Part shown: positions 1 through 8,779 of the stretch, piece after piece
Position numbering within the stretch: position 1 is the first letter of the stretch
How the letters are laid out: each line of letters opens with the position of its first letter
Assembly: GCA_003169835.1 (NCBI GenBank)
Contig: PNAI01000025.1
Location: 20,826 to 84,825, forward strand
Direction: 5' to 3'
DNA from: Hyphomicrobiales bacterium
GTDB taxonomy: Bacteria > Pseudomonadota > Alphaproteobacteria > Rhizobiales > Xanthobacteraceae
DNA: 64,000 bases
The notes under the pieces: model-generated
Told to the model about the DNA's origin: nothing
Databases searched by the model: none
Seen by the model: only the letters and a program-made list of their open reading frames with translations
Program-made: the position numbers and the translations under genes

Positions 1-549
1 CGGCGGTGACACGATCAGCGCGCGCTGGCCTTTGCCGATTGGCGCCACGATGTCGATCACGCGCGCCGATAAATCTTTTTTCGTCGCGTCCTCGTGTTCC
101 ATCTGCAACCGCTCGTCGGGATAAAGCGGCGTGAGGTTGTCGAAGTTGATCTTATGGCGCGCCTTTTCCGGATCTTCGAAATTGATCGTGTTCACTTTCA
201 ACAGCGCGAAATACCGCTCGCCGTCTTTCGGGCTGCGGATGTGGCCATCGATCGTGTCGCCCGTACGCAACGCGAAGCGGCGGATCTGCGAAGGCGAGAC
301 GTAGATGTCGTCGGGGCCAGGTAGATAATTGGCTTCCGGCGAGCGCAGGAATCCGAATCCGTCGGACAGCACTTCGACGACGCCTTCGCCGATGATGTCG
401 ATTTCTTTTTGCGCGAGCTGTTTGAGAATCGCGAACATCAGCTCCTGCTTGCGCATGGTGCTGGCGTTCTCGATCACTTGCTCTTCGGCAAAAGCCAAAA
501 GTTCTTGGGGAGTTTTGGACTTGAGGTCCTGCAGTTTCATTTCCCGCAT
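1..549 (-). CDS. rho: Transcription termination factor Rho (N-terminal part, cut by window edge)
   Basis: The reverse strand encodes 183 residues that run off the left edge of the window. The start reads [14 protein letters not shown] and continues with the Rho N-terminal helical domain ([14 protein letters not shown]) and the RNA-binding cold-shock-like domain ([20 protein letters not shown], then [19 protein letters not shown]). It breaks off at ALIVSPP, just before the ATPase core. Rho is a hexameric RNA helicase that ends transcription on unstructured RNA. About 240 residues, including the Walker motifs, lie outside the window. A second in-frame ATG at 540 is possible; 549 is preferred because the MRE- start is usual in related alphaproteobacteria. 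It is the last gene of the leftward hemJ-rho set. Confidence 0.95.
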   Translation of the reverse strand, partial: MREMKLQDLKSKTPQELLAFAEEQVIENASTMRKQELMFAILKQLAQKEIDIIGEGVVEVLSDGFGFLRSPEANYLPGPDDIYVSPSQIRRFALRTGDTIDGHIRSPKDGERYFALLKVNTINFEDPEKARHKINFDNLTPLYPDERLQMEHEDATKKDLSARVIDIVAPIGKGQRALIVSPP

Positions 550-909
550 ACGGGGTATCCTTGGGAGAAGACCGGCGGCGTCTACAAAAATTCGACGCTG
601 GCGGAGGGAGGGGAGGGAGTCGCAGGTCTTGGGTTGAGGCTGATTGAGAGGCCTTGGCCCGATGCGTCGGTCGGTCCGGATACGCCGGGACCGAGACTCA
701 AATGCATCCGCCTACGTTCGGAGGGATGAATTCAACATAGGAAAATAACCGTCCAGACGCAAGGCCCGGTCAGCTCCCGGTGCAGCAATTTCGCAGTCTG
801 GATAACGGAATCCAAATGCCGAACCGATGCCGAAAAATTTGATTTTGCATTGATATTACAGGAGTATTACAACATATTGTGCAACGCACAAAAACCATCC
901 ACGGCACGA
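550..909. other. Intergenic region / rho leader
   Basis: This 360-bp stretch separates hemJ from rho, both leftward. Besides the candidate promoter it would give rho a long leader of about 180 nt. On the transcript strand part of that leader is pyrimidine-rich and poor in G (the segment near 600-615, rich in CTCCC), which resembles a Rho-utilisation region. Rho autoregulation through its leader is known in other bacteria; here it is only an inference. No coding region is supported. Confidence 0.4.
734..763 (-). promoter_or_regulatory. Candidate rho promoter
   Basis: On the reverse strand CTTGCG (758-763) is followed after about 17 nt by TATGTT (734-739), a plausible vegetative -35/-10 pair about 185 nt upstream of the rho start. 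The same stretch also fits the alphaproteobacterial heat-shock pattern CTTG-N18-CYTATNT (CCTATGT), so which sigma factor uses it cannot be decided from sequence. Confidence 0.4.
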
Positions 910-1332
910 TCAAAACGGCTTTACCACCGCCAACACCACAATCGCGATCATCAACACCGTCGGGATTTCGTTGAGCACGCGATAATATTTTTGCGATCGG
1001 CGCCTGCGGTCCGCCGCGAAATCCTTGACCGAACGCACGTACACGCCGTGCACGCCCATGAGCAAAAACACCAGCACAAACTTCGCCTCGAACCAGTGCG
1101 CCCGGTACAATCCGCTCTGCCACACCAGCCACAATCCGAGCACCCAGGTCGCGATCATTGCCGGATTGATGATCAACCGCAGCAGCCGTCGCTCCATCAC
1201 CTTGAAGGTTTCCGATTGCCGCGAGCCCGGATCCGCCTCGCAATGATAAACAAATAAACGCGGCAGATAGAGCATGCCCGCCATCCAGGCGATGACGGCG
1301 ATGATGTGGAAGGCTTTCACCCACTCGTACAT
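910..1332 (-). CDS. hemJ: HemJ-type protoporphyrinogen IX oxidase
   Basis: A 140-residue membrane protein of the HemJ (UPF0093) family, which oxidises protoporphyrinogen IX to protoporphyrin IX in haem synthesis. The start MYEWVKAFHIIAVIAWMAGM carries the conserved His in the first membrane segment, and YLPRLFVYH follows with another conserved His. Four hydrophobic segments are visible and the C-terminus ends VVLAVVKPF, all usual for the family. Length is normal. It lies between rho and, one gene away, hemE, another haem enzyme, which supports the call. Its neighbour at 1629 is divergent. Confidence 0.92.
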   Translation of the reverse strand: MYEWVKAFHIIAVIAWMAGMLYLPRLFVYHCEADPGSRQSETFKVMERRLLRLIINPAMIATWVLGLWLVWQSGLYRAHWFEAKFVLVFLLMGVHGVYVRSVKDFAADRRRRSQKYYRVLNEIPTVLMIAIVVLAVVKPF

Positions 1333-1410
1333 GCGAGCCTGTAGTCCTTCACGTTTGCTGCCACATACACTGCGGCGTTTGGTCTTAACCGACGGTCTCA
1401 GCCAAAGTTA

Positions 1411-1444
1411 AATTATGACAGGTCTTAATTCATGACAGGCCCTT
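1411..1444. repeat. Short tandem direct repeat in the hemJ/amidase gap
   Basis: AATTATGACAGGTCTT (1411-1426) is followed at once by AATTCATGACAGGCCCTT (1427-1444), an imperfect tandem duplication between the divergent hemJ and amidase genes. It could be a paired protein-binding site or chance. The rest of the 296-bp gap (1333-1628) holds nothing else I can support. Confidence 0.35.
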
Positions 1445-1628
1445 GTGCCAGCGAAACAATTGCTCGTTGCACCAACTCAGCTTTTGCTGAAAGCAGCCGT
1501 ATACCCTCTTTTGCATCAAACCCCATTTTCAGTGGCGATCAGCGCCATTGTTGAGTATTCTGTACTGGGGCCAAAGACATCTAGGCAGAAGACATCAAGG
1601 CAATCGTCTTTCGATCGGGGCGTGTCCT

Positions 1629-2534
1629 ATGAATCACCCTTGGCGTGTCCGCACCGCTTGGCTCCTGGCGGCATCCTTGCTGACGATCTTTGCGGCACAG
1701 CCTGCGCGCGCACAATCAACAAAAGCCGTAGCCAAAAAGCCCGCCGTCGCGACCTGCGATCGCGCCAATTTCCGCATCATCCTCGATGTCGGCCATTCGG
1801 AAGAAGTGCCTGGCGCGATGAGCGCACGCGGCCAGCCGGAATATTCGTACAATCTCGCACTCACGCAAAAAATTCACGCCAAGCTGCAGCAAGCCGGATT
1901 CAGCAAGGTTCATCTTTTGATTACACCGGGCAAGGCAATCGCGGGCCTCGTCAGCCGCGTCAATTACGCGTCTCACAATCCGGGCGATTTGTTCCTCGCG
2001 ATCCATCACGACGCCGTGCCGGATTCATTTTTGCAAAAATGGAGCTTTGAGGGCAAAGACCGTTTCTACTGCGATCGTTTCAAGGGCCATTCGATTTTCG
2101 TCTCGCAACACAATAACGAGTACAAGGAAAGCCTGCAGTTTGGCCGGCTCCTCGGCATGCAATTGAAAGCGAAAGGCTTGCAGTACGCCTCGCATTACAC
2201 GGAAAAGTTCATGGGTCGCCGCCAGCGCCAGTTGGTCGATGCCGACGCCGGTGTCTACCGCTTCGACAATCTGGTCGTGCTCATGTCGACCAACATGCCC
2301 GCGGTGCTGTTCGAGGCCGGCTCGATCATCAACCGCGATGAAGAATTGCTCATGGGCAGTTCCGAGCATCAAGACACGCTCGCGTCTGCCGTGACCACGG
2401 CGGTCGAGAATTTCTGTCAAATGCAGGCGCCGCGAAAGATCGAGCAACGCATCGCCCGCCGCCAGCATGAAGCCGCCGCGAGCCCGGCGCCATCTTCTGT
2501 TTTTCCTATGCTATTTAGCGGCAGTCAGCAGTAA
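1629..2534 (+). CDS. Exported N-acetylmuramoyl-L-alanine amidase (Amidase_3)
   Basis: A 301-residue secreted zinc amidase predicted to cut the bond between MurNAc and L-Ala in peptidoglycan. Residues 1-28 form a signal peptide (MNHPWRVRTAWLLAASLLTI, ending ARA|QS). The catalytic fold shows ILDVGHSEE (zinc His), FLAIHHDAV (second zinc His) and VLFEAGSIINRDEE (catalytic Glu region). The reading frame stays open further upstream, but the ATG at 1629 places the signal peptide at the N-terminus. The 3' end abuts the convergent hemE with no spacer. An amidase here is unusual: in relatives hemJ and hemE are normally adjacent. A periplasmic envelope-remodelling role is inferred. Confidence 0.85.
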   Translation: MNHPWRVRTAWLLAASLLTIFAAQPARAQSTKAVAKKPAVATCDRANFRIILDVGHSEEVPGAMSARGQPEYSYNLALTQKIHAKLQQAGFSKVHLLITPGKAIAGLVSRVNYASHNPGDLFLAIHHDAVPDSFLQKWSFEGKDRFYCDRFKGHSIFVSQHNNEYKESLQFGRLLGMQLKAKGLQYASHYTEKFMGRRQRQLVDADAGVYRFDNLVVLMSTNMPAVLFEAGSIINRDEELLMGSSEHQDTLASAVTTAVENFCQMQAPRKIEQRIARRQHEAAASPAPSSVFPMLFSGSQQ

Positions 2535-3575
2535 TCAGCCGGCCCGAACGCGCCTAAGCATTTGCTCGACATGCGCAATTGGCGTCTGCGGCACAATGCC
2601 GTGACCGAGATTGAACACAAACGGTCCGCTGGCGAACGCCTCAAGCATAGCGTCAACCTCACGGTCGAGCGCCGCACCGCCGGCCACCAGCACGAGCGGA
2701 TCGAGATTCCCCTGCACCGCCACGCGGCTTTGAATTCGTTCGCGGGCAAATACGCGATCGATGGTCCAGTCGAGCCCAACCGCATTGAGCTCCAGCCCAC
2801 CGACATAATTCTCGAGCATCGTTCCGGCCCCGCGCGGGAAACCAATCACCCGAGCTCCGGGATGTTTACGCCGTACACCGGCGATAATCCGTTGCGTAGG
2901 CTCAATGCACCAGCGCGCAAATTCATCCGGCGGCAGCACACCGGCCCAGGTATCGAAAATTTGCACTGCATCGACGCCCGCTTTGAATTGTGCGGCCAAA
3001 TAGTCCACGGAAGCTTCCACCAAAATATCGACCAACCGCGCAAAAGCGTCCGGATGCCGATAAGCGAACAATCGCGCCGGCGCCTGATCGGGTGTGCCTT
3101 CGCCCGCGACCATGTAGGTCGCAACGGTCCAGGGTGCGCCACAAAAACCAAGAAATCCCACCTTTTGCGGCAGTTCCGCTCTGACCAGCTTGATCGTCTC
3201 ATAAATCGGCGCGAGCACGTTGTGTTGCACTTGATTACGGATTTTCGCTACATCGGAAGGTTCCAAAATGGGCTCGAGCCGCGGACCCTCGCCGGCAACA
3301 AATTGAACAGTTCGGCCGAGCGCGTGCGGAATTACCAAAATATCCGAAAATAAAATCGCGACATCGAAATCAAACCGTTTGATCGGTTGTAGCGTCACTT
3401 CCGCCGCGAGCTTGGGCGAAAAGCAAAGCTCAAGTACACTTTCCACCTTGCCACGAATCTCGCGATATTCCGGCAGATACCGTCCTGCCTGGCGCATCAT
3501 CCAAACCGGCGGCACGCGCTGACGAACGCCATCAAGAACATTCAGGAACGGTTTTTTGGTTGATGATTCGATCAC
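2535..3575 (-). CDS. hemE: Uroporphyrinogen decarboxylase
   Basis: A 346-residue enzyme that removes four acetate carboxyls from uroporphyrinogen III to give coproporphyrinogen III in haem synthesis, in the cytoplasm. The first UroD signature [16 protein letters not shown] is at about residues 23-38, the catalytic Asp region is [14 protein letters not shown], and the second signature is VIGFPRGAG. The C-terminus [12 protein letters not shown] is typical. Length matches the family. In several alphaproteobacteria, best known in Caulobacter crescentus, the chromosomal origin lies next to hemE. Here the gene points away from the candidate origin at 3576-3942. Confidence 0.97.
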   Translation of the reverse strand: MIESSTKKPFLNVLDGVRQRVPPVWMMRQAGRYLPEYREIRGKVESVLELCFSPKLAAEVTLQPIKRFDFDVAILFSDILVIPHALGRTVQFVAGEGPRLEPILEPSDVAKIRNQVQHNVLAPIYETIKLVRAELPQKVGFLGFCGAPWTVATYMVAGEGTPDQAPARLFAYRHPDAFARLVDILVEASVDYLAAQFKAGVDAVQIFDTWAGVLPPDEFARWCIEPTQRIIAGVRRKHPGARVIGFPRGAGTMLENYVGGLELNAVGLDWTIDRVFARERIQSRVAVQGNLDPLVLVAGGAALDREVDAMLEAFASGPFVFNLGHGIVPQTPIAHVEQMLRRVRAG

Positions 3576-3942
3576 AGCACGCTTCTACAATCTATTAGAT
3601 CTAGATTCTATTGTAGTAGTGTATTGGACACCTCATTGGACTCATGACTCGTACTTCACATCCGGTCCACAACGCTCAGGCTTTTCCCCGCTGTTCCAAA
3701 AGCGCAACGCACACACCATGCGATCACATATTAAGCCGCATTCTCAATGCGTAAGGACCGTCATGCGAAATTCATTCACATCCAGTTTTGCAATCTCTTT
3801 AGATACGTCCTGCGGCCTTGCTTTCGTCTCCCATCCGCATGCGTGTGGACACAAAACCACGTTATCAACGCGCAGCGCTTGCGCTCCTGTCAAAGCCATG
3901 GCCTCCTCCCCACCAATGCACCGCTTATCCCCTTAAGAGACC
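3576..3942. other. Candidate chromosomal replication origin (oriC)
   Basis: A gene-free gap of 367 bp between divergent hemE and the PPDK regulatory gene. An AT-rich stretch at about 3590-3626 (TCTATTAGATCTAGATTC at its core) could be the unwinding element. Degenerate matches to the DnaA box TTATCCACA occur at 3844-3852 (reverse strand GTGTCCACA, 7/9), 3862-3870 (TTATCAACG, 7/9), 3925-3933 (TTATCCCCT, 7/9), 3772-3780 (TCATTCACA, 7/9) and 3663-3671 (CGGTCCACA, 6/9). No perfect box is present, which is a weakness. hemE-adjacent origins are established in Caulobacter; the assignment here is inference from gene context plus these weak boxes. Confidence 0.55.
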
Positions 3943-4782
3943 ATGACAACACGCGGCGAGAGCTATTTTCATCTTCATCTGGTTTCGGACGCGACCGGAG
4001 AAACTCTTATCACGGTCGCAAGGGCTGCAGCCGCCCAATATTCCAGCATGTCGCCGGTCGAGCATATGCACCCGCTAATCCGCACCCAAAAGCAGCTCGA
4101 TCGCGTACTGTCTGCAATCGAAGAATTTCCCGGCATCGTGCTCTACACGCTGCTCGAGCACGAACTCGCTAAACAGCTCGAGGATAAATGCCGCAAGCTT
4201 GGGCTGCCTTTTCTATCAATCCTCGGCCCCGTGCTGCAATTGTTTCATTCTTATCTCGGAGGCGAAACAAAGCCGCGCGTCGGCGCCCAGCACGTACTCA
4301 ATGCCGAATATTTCAAGCGCATCGATGCGCTCAACTACACCATGCTGCATGACGATGGTCAGCATACCGATGGACTTGAAGAAGCCGACGTGGTGCTGGT
4401 TGGCGTCTCACGCACGTCGAAAACGCCGACCTCGATCTACCTCGCCAATCGCGGCGTGAAAACGGCCAACGTGCCGTTGGTGCCGGGCGTGCCGACACCG
4501 CCCCAACTCGAGCACCTTACGCAGCCACTGGTCGTGGGGCTCTTTGCGAGCCCCGAACGGATTGTGCAGATTCGTCAAAATCGCCTGCTGGGACTGAAGG
4601 CCGAGCAAGACGCCGATCAATACATCGACAAACATGCGGTTGCTGAGGAGGTCGCGTTCTCACGCAAATTGTGCGGCAAGCACAATTGGCCAAGCATCGA
4701 CGTCACGCGGCGCTCCATCGAAGAAACCGCCGCCGCCGTGATGACGCTGCTCGCCGATCGCCGCCGGCTGCCGGCGTCGTGA
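3943..4782 (+). CDS. Pyruvate, phosphate dikinase regulatory protein (DUF299 kinase/phosphorylase)
   Basis: A 279-residue member of the DUF299 family. These proteins switch pyruvate phosphate dikinase, or in other bacteria PEP synthetase, off by ADP-dependent phosphorylation of a Thr and on again by Pi-dependent removal. The P-loop-like signature GVSRTSKT is at residues 154-161, followed by [17 protein letters not shown]. The N-terminus [14 protein letters not shown] is diagnostic. No dikinase gene is in the window, so the target is inferred. It begins the rightward cluster (with maf, coaE and dnaQ) beside the candidate origin. Confidence 0.9.
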   Translation: MTTRGESYFHLHLVSDATGETLITVARAAAAQYSSMSPVEHMHPLIRTQKQLDRVLSAIEEFPGIVLYTLLEHELAKQLEDKCRKLGLPFLSILGPVLQLFHSYLGGETKPRVGAQHVLNAEYFKRIDALNYTMLHDDGQHTDGLEEADVVLVGVSRTSKTPTSIYLANRGVKTANVPLVPGVPTPPQLEHLTQPLVVGLFASPERIVQIRQNRLLGLKAEQDADQYIDKHAVAEEVAFSRKLCGKHNWPSIDVTRRSIEETAAAVMTLLADRRRLPAS

Positions 4783-4784
4783 CC

Positions 4785-5393
4785 ATGCCGCTGTGGCTGG
4801 ACGATCAACCACTCGTGCTCGCTTCGGGTAGCGCAGTGCGGCGCTTGCTGCTTGAAGCCGCCAGCATTCCGGTTGAAGTCTGCCCCTCATCGATCGACGA
4901 ACGCGCCATCGAAGCGCGTGCCAATCTCTCCTCCGCCGGCGAAATCGCGGTGTTGCTGGCGCGCGAGAAAGCGCTCGCCGTTGCTGCGGGCAAGGCAGGG
5001 CGGCTGGTGTTGGGCGCGGATCAGACGCTCGCGCTTGGCGCGCAGCGGTTTTCCAAACCCACCGATCGAAGCTCGGCACGCGAGCAGCTTTCGGCACTGC
5101 GCGGCTGCACGCACGAGCTGCACAGTGCCATTGCCGTCGTCCGTAACGGAGAAATTCTGTTCGAACACGTTTCCTCGGCGCGCCTGACCATGCGTGCGTT
5201 TTCCGACAAATTCCTCGACGACTACCTCGACAAAGTCAGCCCGGCCGCGACCACCAGCGTCGGCGGCTATCAGCTCGAAGGCGCCGGCGTGCAATTGTTC
5301 GAGAAGATCGAAGGCGATAATTCAACCATCCTCGGCCTGCCGCTCTTGCCGCTGCTCGCCTGGTTGCGCCGGCAGGGCGCGCTCCGTACATAA
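4785..5393 (+). CDS. maf: Maf-like nucleoside triphosphate pyrophosphatase
   Basis: A 202-residue Maf protein, a house-cleaning enzyme that hydrolyses non-canonical or methylated NTPs to NMP and pyrophosphate. The Maf N-terminal motif appears as LASGSAVRRLLLEAA (residues 12-26), slightly diverged from the usual LASxSPRR. GADQTL carries the catalytic Asp (residue 79) and SKPTD follows. The C-terminal GGYQLEGAGVQLFEKIEGD is typical. The ATG at 4785 lies 2 nt past the upstream stop, so translation is probably coupled. Longer in-frame extensions back into the upstream gene are not supported by homology. Confidence 0.9.
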   Translation: MPLWLDDQPLVLASGSAVRRLLLEAASIPVEVCPSSIDERAIEARANLSSAGEIAVLLAREKALAVAAGKAGRLVLGADQTLALGAQRFSKPTDRSSAREQLSALRGCTHELHSAIAVVRNGEILFEHVSSARLTMRAFSDKFLDDYLDKVSPAATTSVGGYQLEGAGVQLFEKIEGDNSTILGLPLLPLLAWLRRQGALRT

Positions 5394-5413
5394 GCTGCGC
5401 GCGGAAGAATAAT

Positions 5414-6022
5414 ATGGCGGCGATCATGTTTGTCATTGGTCTCACCGGCTCGATCGGAATGGGCAAGACCACGACGGCGCAGCTGTTCGCCGAAAAAAAC
5501 GTACCTGTGCACGATGCCGACGCCATTGTGCATCTGCTTTACGAAGGTGAAGCGGTGGCGGTGATCGAAGCGGCATTTCCCGGCACCACGAAAAATTACA
5601 AAGTCGATCGCTCGGCGCTTGGCCAGCGCATCGTCGGCAACGCCGATGCCCTGCGGCGGCTGGAGGCGATCGTGCATCCGCTGGTGCGCCATGCGGAGAC
5701 GCAGTTCCTCGAAAAAGCCCTAAATTCCGGCGCTAAAGTGGCCCTGCTCGATATTCCGCTGTTATACGAAACCAATGGCGATCAGCGCGTCGACGCCGTG
5801 GTCGTGGTCACAGCGCCGGCGGAAGTGCAGCGTGCGCGTGTGCTGGAGCGCGGTATCGATTCGGCTCAGCTTGAGGCGCTGCTAGCGCGACAGCTGCCCG
5901 ACGCCGAAAAACGCCGCCGTGCGGATTTTGTGGTCGACACCTCGCGCGGCATTGAATCGGCCCGCGCGCAGGTGCAAGACATTCTCTCGGCCGTCGCGAA
6001 AATGCCCAAGCGGCGAAAATGA
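5414..6022 (+). CDS. coaE: Dephospho-CoA kinase
   Basis: A 202-residue enzyme catalysing the last step of CoA synthesis, ATP-dependent 3'-phosphorylation of dephospho-CoA. The P-loop GSIGMGKT is at residues 12-19, with HDADAIVH and LLDIPLLYET further on, all usual for CoaE. GGAAG sits 7 nt before the ATG at 5414 and supports that start; an ATG at 5426 is the alternative. In many Hyphomicrobiales aroE lies between maf and coaE, but here the gap is only 20 bp, so aroE must be elsewhere. Confidence 0.95.
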   Translation: MAAIMFVIGLTGSIGMGKTTTAQLFAEKNVPVHDADAIVHLLYEGEAVAVIEAAFPGTTKNYKVDRSALGQRIVGNADALRRLEAIVHPLVRHAETQFLEKALNSGAKVALLDIPLLYETNGDQRVDAVVVVTAPAEVQRARVLERGIDSAQLEALLARQLPDAEKRRRADFVVDTSRGIESARAQVQDILSAVAKMPKRRK

Positions 6023-6061
6023 TTAGAACGCGATCCAACGACTGACGAAACCTGAGGCCAG

Positions 6062-6778
6062 ATGCGCGAAATTGTATTCGATACCGAAACCACCGGCCTC
6101 GATCCCAGCCAAGGACACCGGCTGATCGAGATTGGCTGCATCGAGCTGGTCAATCGCATCCCGAGCGGAAACACTTTCCATTGCTACGTTAACCCGGAGC
6201 GCGATGTTCCCGCCGAAGCCTTCGCGATTCACGGGCTCAATTTGGAGTTTCTCAAGGACAAGCCCGTGTTCGCCACGGTGGTTGACGAACTGCTCGCGTT
6301 TCTCGCCGACGATCCGCTGGTGGCCCACAACGCGCTTTTCGATCTCGGCTTCCTCAATGCTGAGTTGGAGCGCGCGGCCCGGCCCGCGCTGACGCGCGAC
6401 CGCATCGTCGACACGTTGCTGCTGGCACGCCGCAAACATCCCGGCAGCGCCAATCGTCTCGACGATCTTTGCACGCGCTACAAGATCGACCATTCGCGTC
6501 GGACCAAACACGGCGCTCTGCTCGATGCCGAACTACTCGCCGAGGTCTATTTGGAGTTGATTGGTGCGCGCCAGGCACTCCTCGGTCTGGCGGATGTTGC
6601 GCCCGACAAAGTCGACACGCGTGGCGCTAACGCAATCGTTCGCGCCCGCCCGCAGCCGCTGACACCGCATCTGTCTGCGGCGGAGCGCACCATGCACCGC
6701 GAATTCGTGGCGACGCTGGGATCAAATTCGGTGTGGCGCGATTATCTGTCCGCGAAATCGACGGACGACAGCGCCTGA
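6062..6778 (+). CDS. dnaQ: DNA polymerase III epsilon subunit (proofreading 3'-5' exonuclease)
   Basis: A 238-residue DEDDh exonuclease that proofreads within the replicative polymerase. Exo I is FDTETTGLD with D7 and E9, Exo II is VAHNALFDLGFL with D94, and Exo III is RTKHGALLDAELLAEVY with H150 and D155, so all catalytic residues are present. The C-terminal tail after residue 175 probably binds the polymerase alpha subunit. It is the last gene of the rightward PPDK regulator-maf-coaE-dnaQ cluster and faces the convergent secB. Confidence 0.95.
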   Translation: MREIVFDTETTGLDPSQGHRLIEIGCIELVNRIPSGNTFHCYVNPERDVPAEAFAIHGLNLEFLKDKPVFATVVDELLAFLADDPLVAHNALFDLGFLNAELERAARPALTRDRIVDTLLLARRKHPGSANRLDDLCTRYKIDHSRRTKHGALLDAELLAEVYLELIGARQALLGLADVAPDKVDTRGANAIVRARPQPLTPHLSAAERTMHREFVATLGSNSVWRDYLSAKSTDDSA

Positions 6779-6819
6779 ACTTTAAGTTCGATCTGAATTC
6801 AAAATCTGAAACGTATTGA

Positions 6820-7317
6820 TCAGGTTAGCGGCGCGGGCGGCTGCGGCTGCGCTTGTTCCATTTTCTGCCGATAGAGTGAAACGAAATCGACCGGCTCGAT
6901 CAGGAACTGCGGGAAACCGCCGTTGCGCACGACCGCCGCGACAATCTCGCGTGCAAACGGAAAGAGCAACCGCGGACATTCGATCATGACCACCGGATGC
7001 ATGCTGTCTGGTGGGACGTTGTGAATGCGGAATATGCCGGCAAACGCAAGGTCGAAACTGAACAAGACGGCGCCGGCGGCCTCAGCCTTGCCTTCAAGTT
7101 TGAGCTCGACCTCGACATCGGATCCACCGGCCACGGGATTGGCGGCGACGTTGATCTGAAGATTGACAGTCGGCTGCTGGCCAGGATTGAGCGAACCCGG
7201 CGCGTTAGGATTTTCGAACGAGAGATCCTTGATGTATTGCGCAAGGACGTTGAGTTGCGGCAGCTGATTTTGATCTTGCGCTGGGCCACCGGTTTGGCCG
7301 CCGTTTGTCATGCTCAT
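6820..7317 (-). CDS. secB: Protein-export chaperone SecB
   Basis: A 165-residue tetrameric chaperone that keeps Sec substrates unfolded and hands them to SecA. Diagnostic stretches are [16 protein letters not shown], the central acidic beta strand [16 protein letters not shown], and [20 protein letters not shown] with [16 protein letters not shown] at the C-terminus. AGAGGG lies just upstream of 7317; an ATG two codons later (7311) is an alternative start. Together with fxsA upstream it forms a short leftward pair. Confidence 0.95.
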   Translation of the reverse strand: MSMTNGGQTGGPAQDQNQLPQLNVLAQYIKDLSFENPNAPGSLNPGQQPTVNLQINVAANPVAGGSDVEVELKLEGKAEAAGAVLFSFDLAFAGIFRIHNVPPDSMHPVVMIECPRLLFPFAREIVAAVVRNGGFPQFLIEPVDFVSLYRQKMEQAQPQPPAPLT

Positions 7318-7398
7318 TGGACCCTCTGGCGTGTTGTTGCGCGCCGCTCTTATTCGGCGCTGTGGCTAACACAGCGCCTCCTGCGGGACAAGAACGCC

Positions 7399-7869
7399 TC
7401 ACGGCCGATCTGATCTACCACGCTGGTTTTCGAGCTTTCGGTCGGGCACTTCCTGCCACTCGCCGGCATCGAGATCGACCACCGCCTTTTTCGGTTGCTC
7501 ACGCAGACCCATAGTGCTGCGAAATGCCCTTGCGCACCAATTTCGAACCGGTCCGAGCAACAGAAGTGTTCCAATCGCATCGGTGATGAATCCGGGCAAC
7601 ACCAGCAAAATACCGCCCAGAATGACTAAAAACCCATCGGGATTGGCCTCGATTCCCGCCTCGATGCCGGACATGCCGCCGCCGGAGACGCTACGAAAAA
7701 GGGCAATCCGCCTTTGCCCGGCCCAACGCAGGACCGTAAATCCCGCAGTTGTCGTGGCCAGCATGATTAAAAGCGCCCAGCCCAGCCCGATGCTGGCGGC
7801 AACCAGGATGAAAACGCCAATTTCCGCAACCGGCAACGCCAGAAGCCCAATTAGAATCCACTTTACCAT
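7399..7869 (-). CDS. fxsA: FxsA family inner-membrane protein
   Basis: A 156-residue FxsA-family protein. The N-terminus MVKWILIGLLALPVAEIGVF and two more hydrophobic segments (GWALLIMLATTTAGFTVLRW and GFLVILGGILLVLPGFITD) match the family, in which the motif LPGFxTD is conserved. In E. coli FxsA reduces phage exclusion when overproduced; its normal role is unknown. The frame is open upstream to 7926, but homologues begin at the ATG at 7869. The hydrophilic C-terminal tail is ordinary. It lies 81 bp upstream of secB on the same strand. Confidence 0.85.
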   Translation of the reverse strand: MVKWILIGLLALPVAEIGVFILVAASIGLGWALLIMLATTTAGFTVLRWAGQRRIALFRSVSGGGMSGIEAGIEANPDGFLVILGGILLVLPGFITDAIGTLLLLGPVRNWCARAFRSTMGLREQPKKAVVDLDAGEWQEVPDRKLENQRGRSDRP

Positions 7870-8071
7870 GGCCTTCGTTCCAATCGCTGCGAGGTTGGCG
7901 CGGGGGTGGGGATCGTTTAAAGTCAATTATTAAGATACGGCTGGTCCCCAAAAGCGCCTCGGGTTAGCCAAAGTCGTATGCTAACACTATAGAAGCGGAA
8001 CCGGCCCCAGTATCGCGGCAAGACGACCGCGGAGCGCCTGTCCCGTCACGGCTTTTGGGAGCATGTGAGAA

Positions 8072-8779
8072 GTGTTGTTCGATATTTATACCATCATCTT
8101 TTTGGCGCTGGCGGTGTTCATTTTTCTCCGGCTGCGCAGCGTGCTTGGCCAGCGCACGGGCCGAGAACGGCCGCCTTACGATCCCTATGCCCCGAGCGAT
8201 GCGGTGCGTACCGCCACGACCGAAAAGGTTGTCGCGTTACCCGGCCGCGCGCCGGACGCTTCCCAAGCACCGAGCGAACCCGCCGAACCGGTGGACCGTT
8301 GGAAAGGCATCGCCGAGCAAGGCTCTATGCTTGCCGCCGGTCTCGACGCCATAGTGCGCGCGGACAAGGAATTCAACACCGAGCATTTTATTGTCGGCGC
8401 GCGCGCCGCTTACGAAATGATCGTCACCGCCTTTGCCGCCGGCGATCGCCGTGCGCTCAAAAACCTGCTCTCGCGCGAAGTTTACGAGGGATTCGAAACG
8501 GCCCTCCGCGACCGCGAGACGCGCGGTGAAACTGTCGAGACCAAGTTCGTAGCGATTGCGGCCGCCGATATCATCAATGCCGAAATGCGCACACAGACCG
8601 GACAGGTTACGATTCGTTTTATCTCCCAGCTCATCTCTGTCACGCGCGATAAGTCCGGCGCGGTCATCGACGGCAATCCTGACAAGGTGAGCGACGTCAC
8701 CGATGTGTGGACATTCGCGCGCGATATTTCTTCAAGCGATCCCAACTGGAAACTGGTCGCCACCGAAGCCGGACAATGA
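8072..8779 (+). CDS. Tim44/TimA-domain membrane protein
   Basis: A 235-residue protein with one N-terminal membrane helix (LFDIYTIIFLALAVFIFLRL), a Pro-rich linker, and a C-terminal Tim44-like domain (about residues 85-232, with GARAAYEMIVTAFAAGDRRA and VWTFARDISSSDPNWKLVAT). Mitochondrial Tim44 tethers the import motor to the translocase; bacterial homologues are membrane-anchored with poorly known roles. It starts at GTG 8072. Its stop overlaps the mltA start as ATGA, and the order Tim44-mltA-smr after secB/fxsA is common in Hyphomicrobiales. Confidence 0.9.
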   Translation: MLFDIYTIIFLALAVFIFLRLRSVLGQRTGRERPPYDPYAPSDAVRTATTEKVVALPGRAPDASQAPSEPAEPVDRWKGIAEQGSMLAAGLDAIVRADKEFNTEHFIVGARAAYEMIVTAFAAGDRRALKNLLSREVYEGFETALRDRETRGETVETKFVAIAAADIINAEMRTQTGQVTIRFISQLISVTRDKSGAVIDGNPDKVSDVTDVWTFARDISSSDPNWKLVATEAGQ

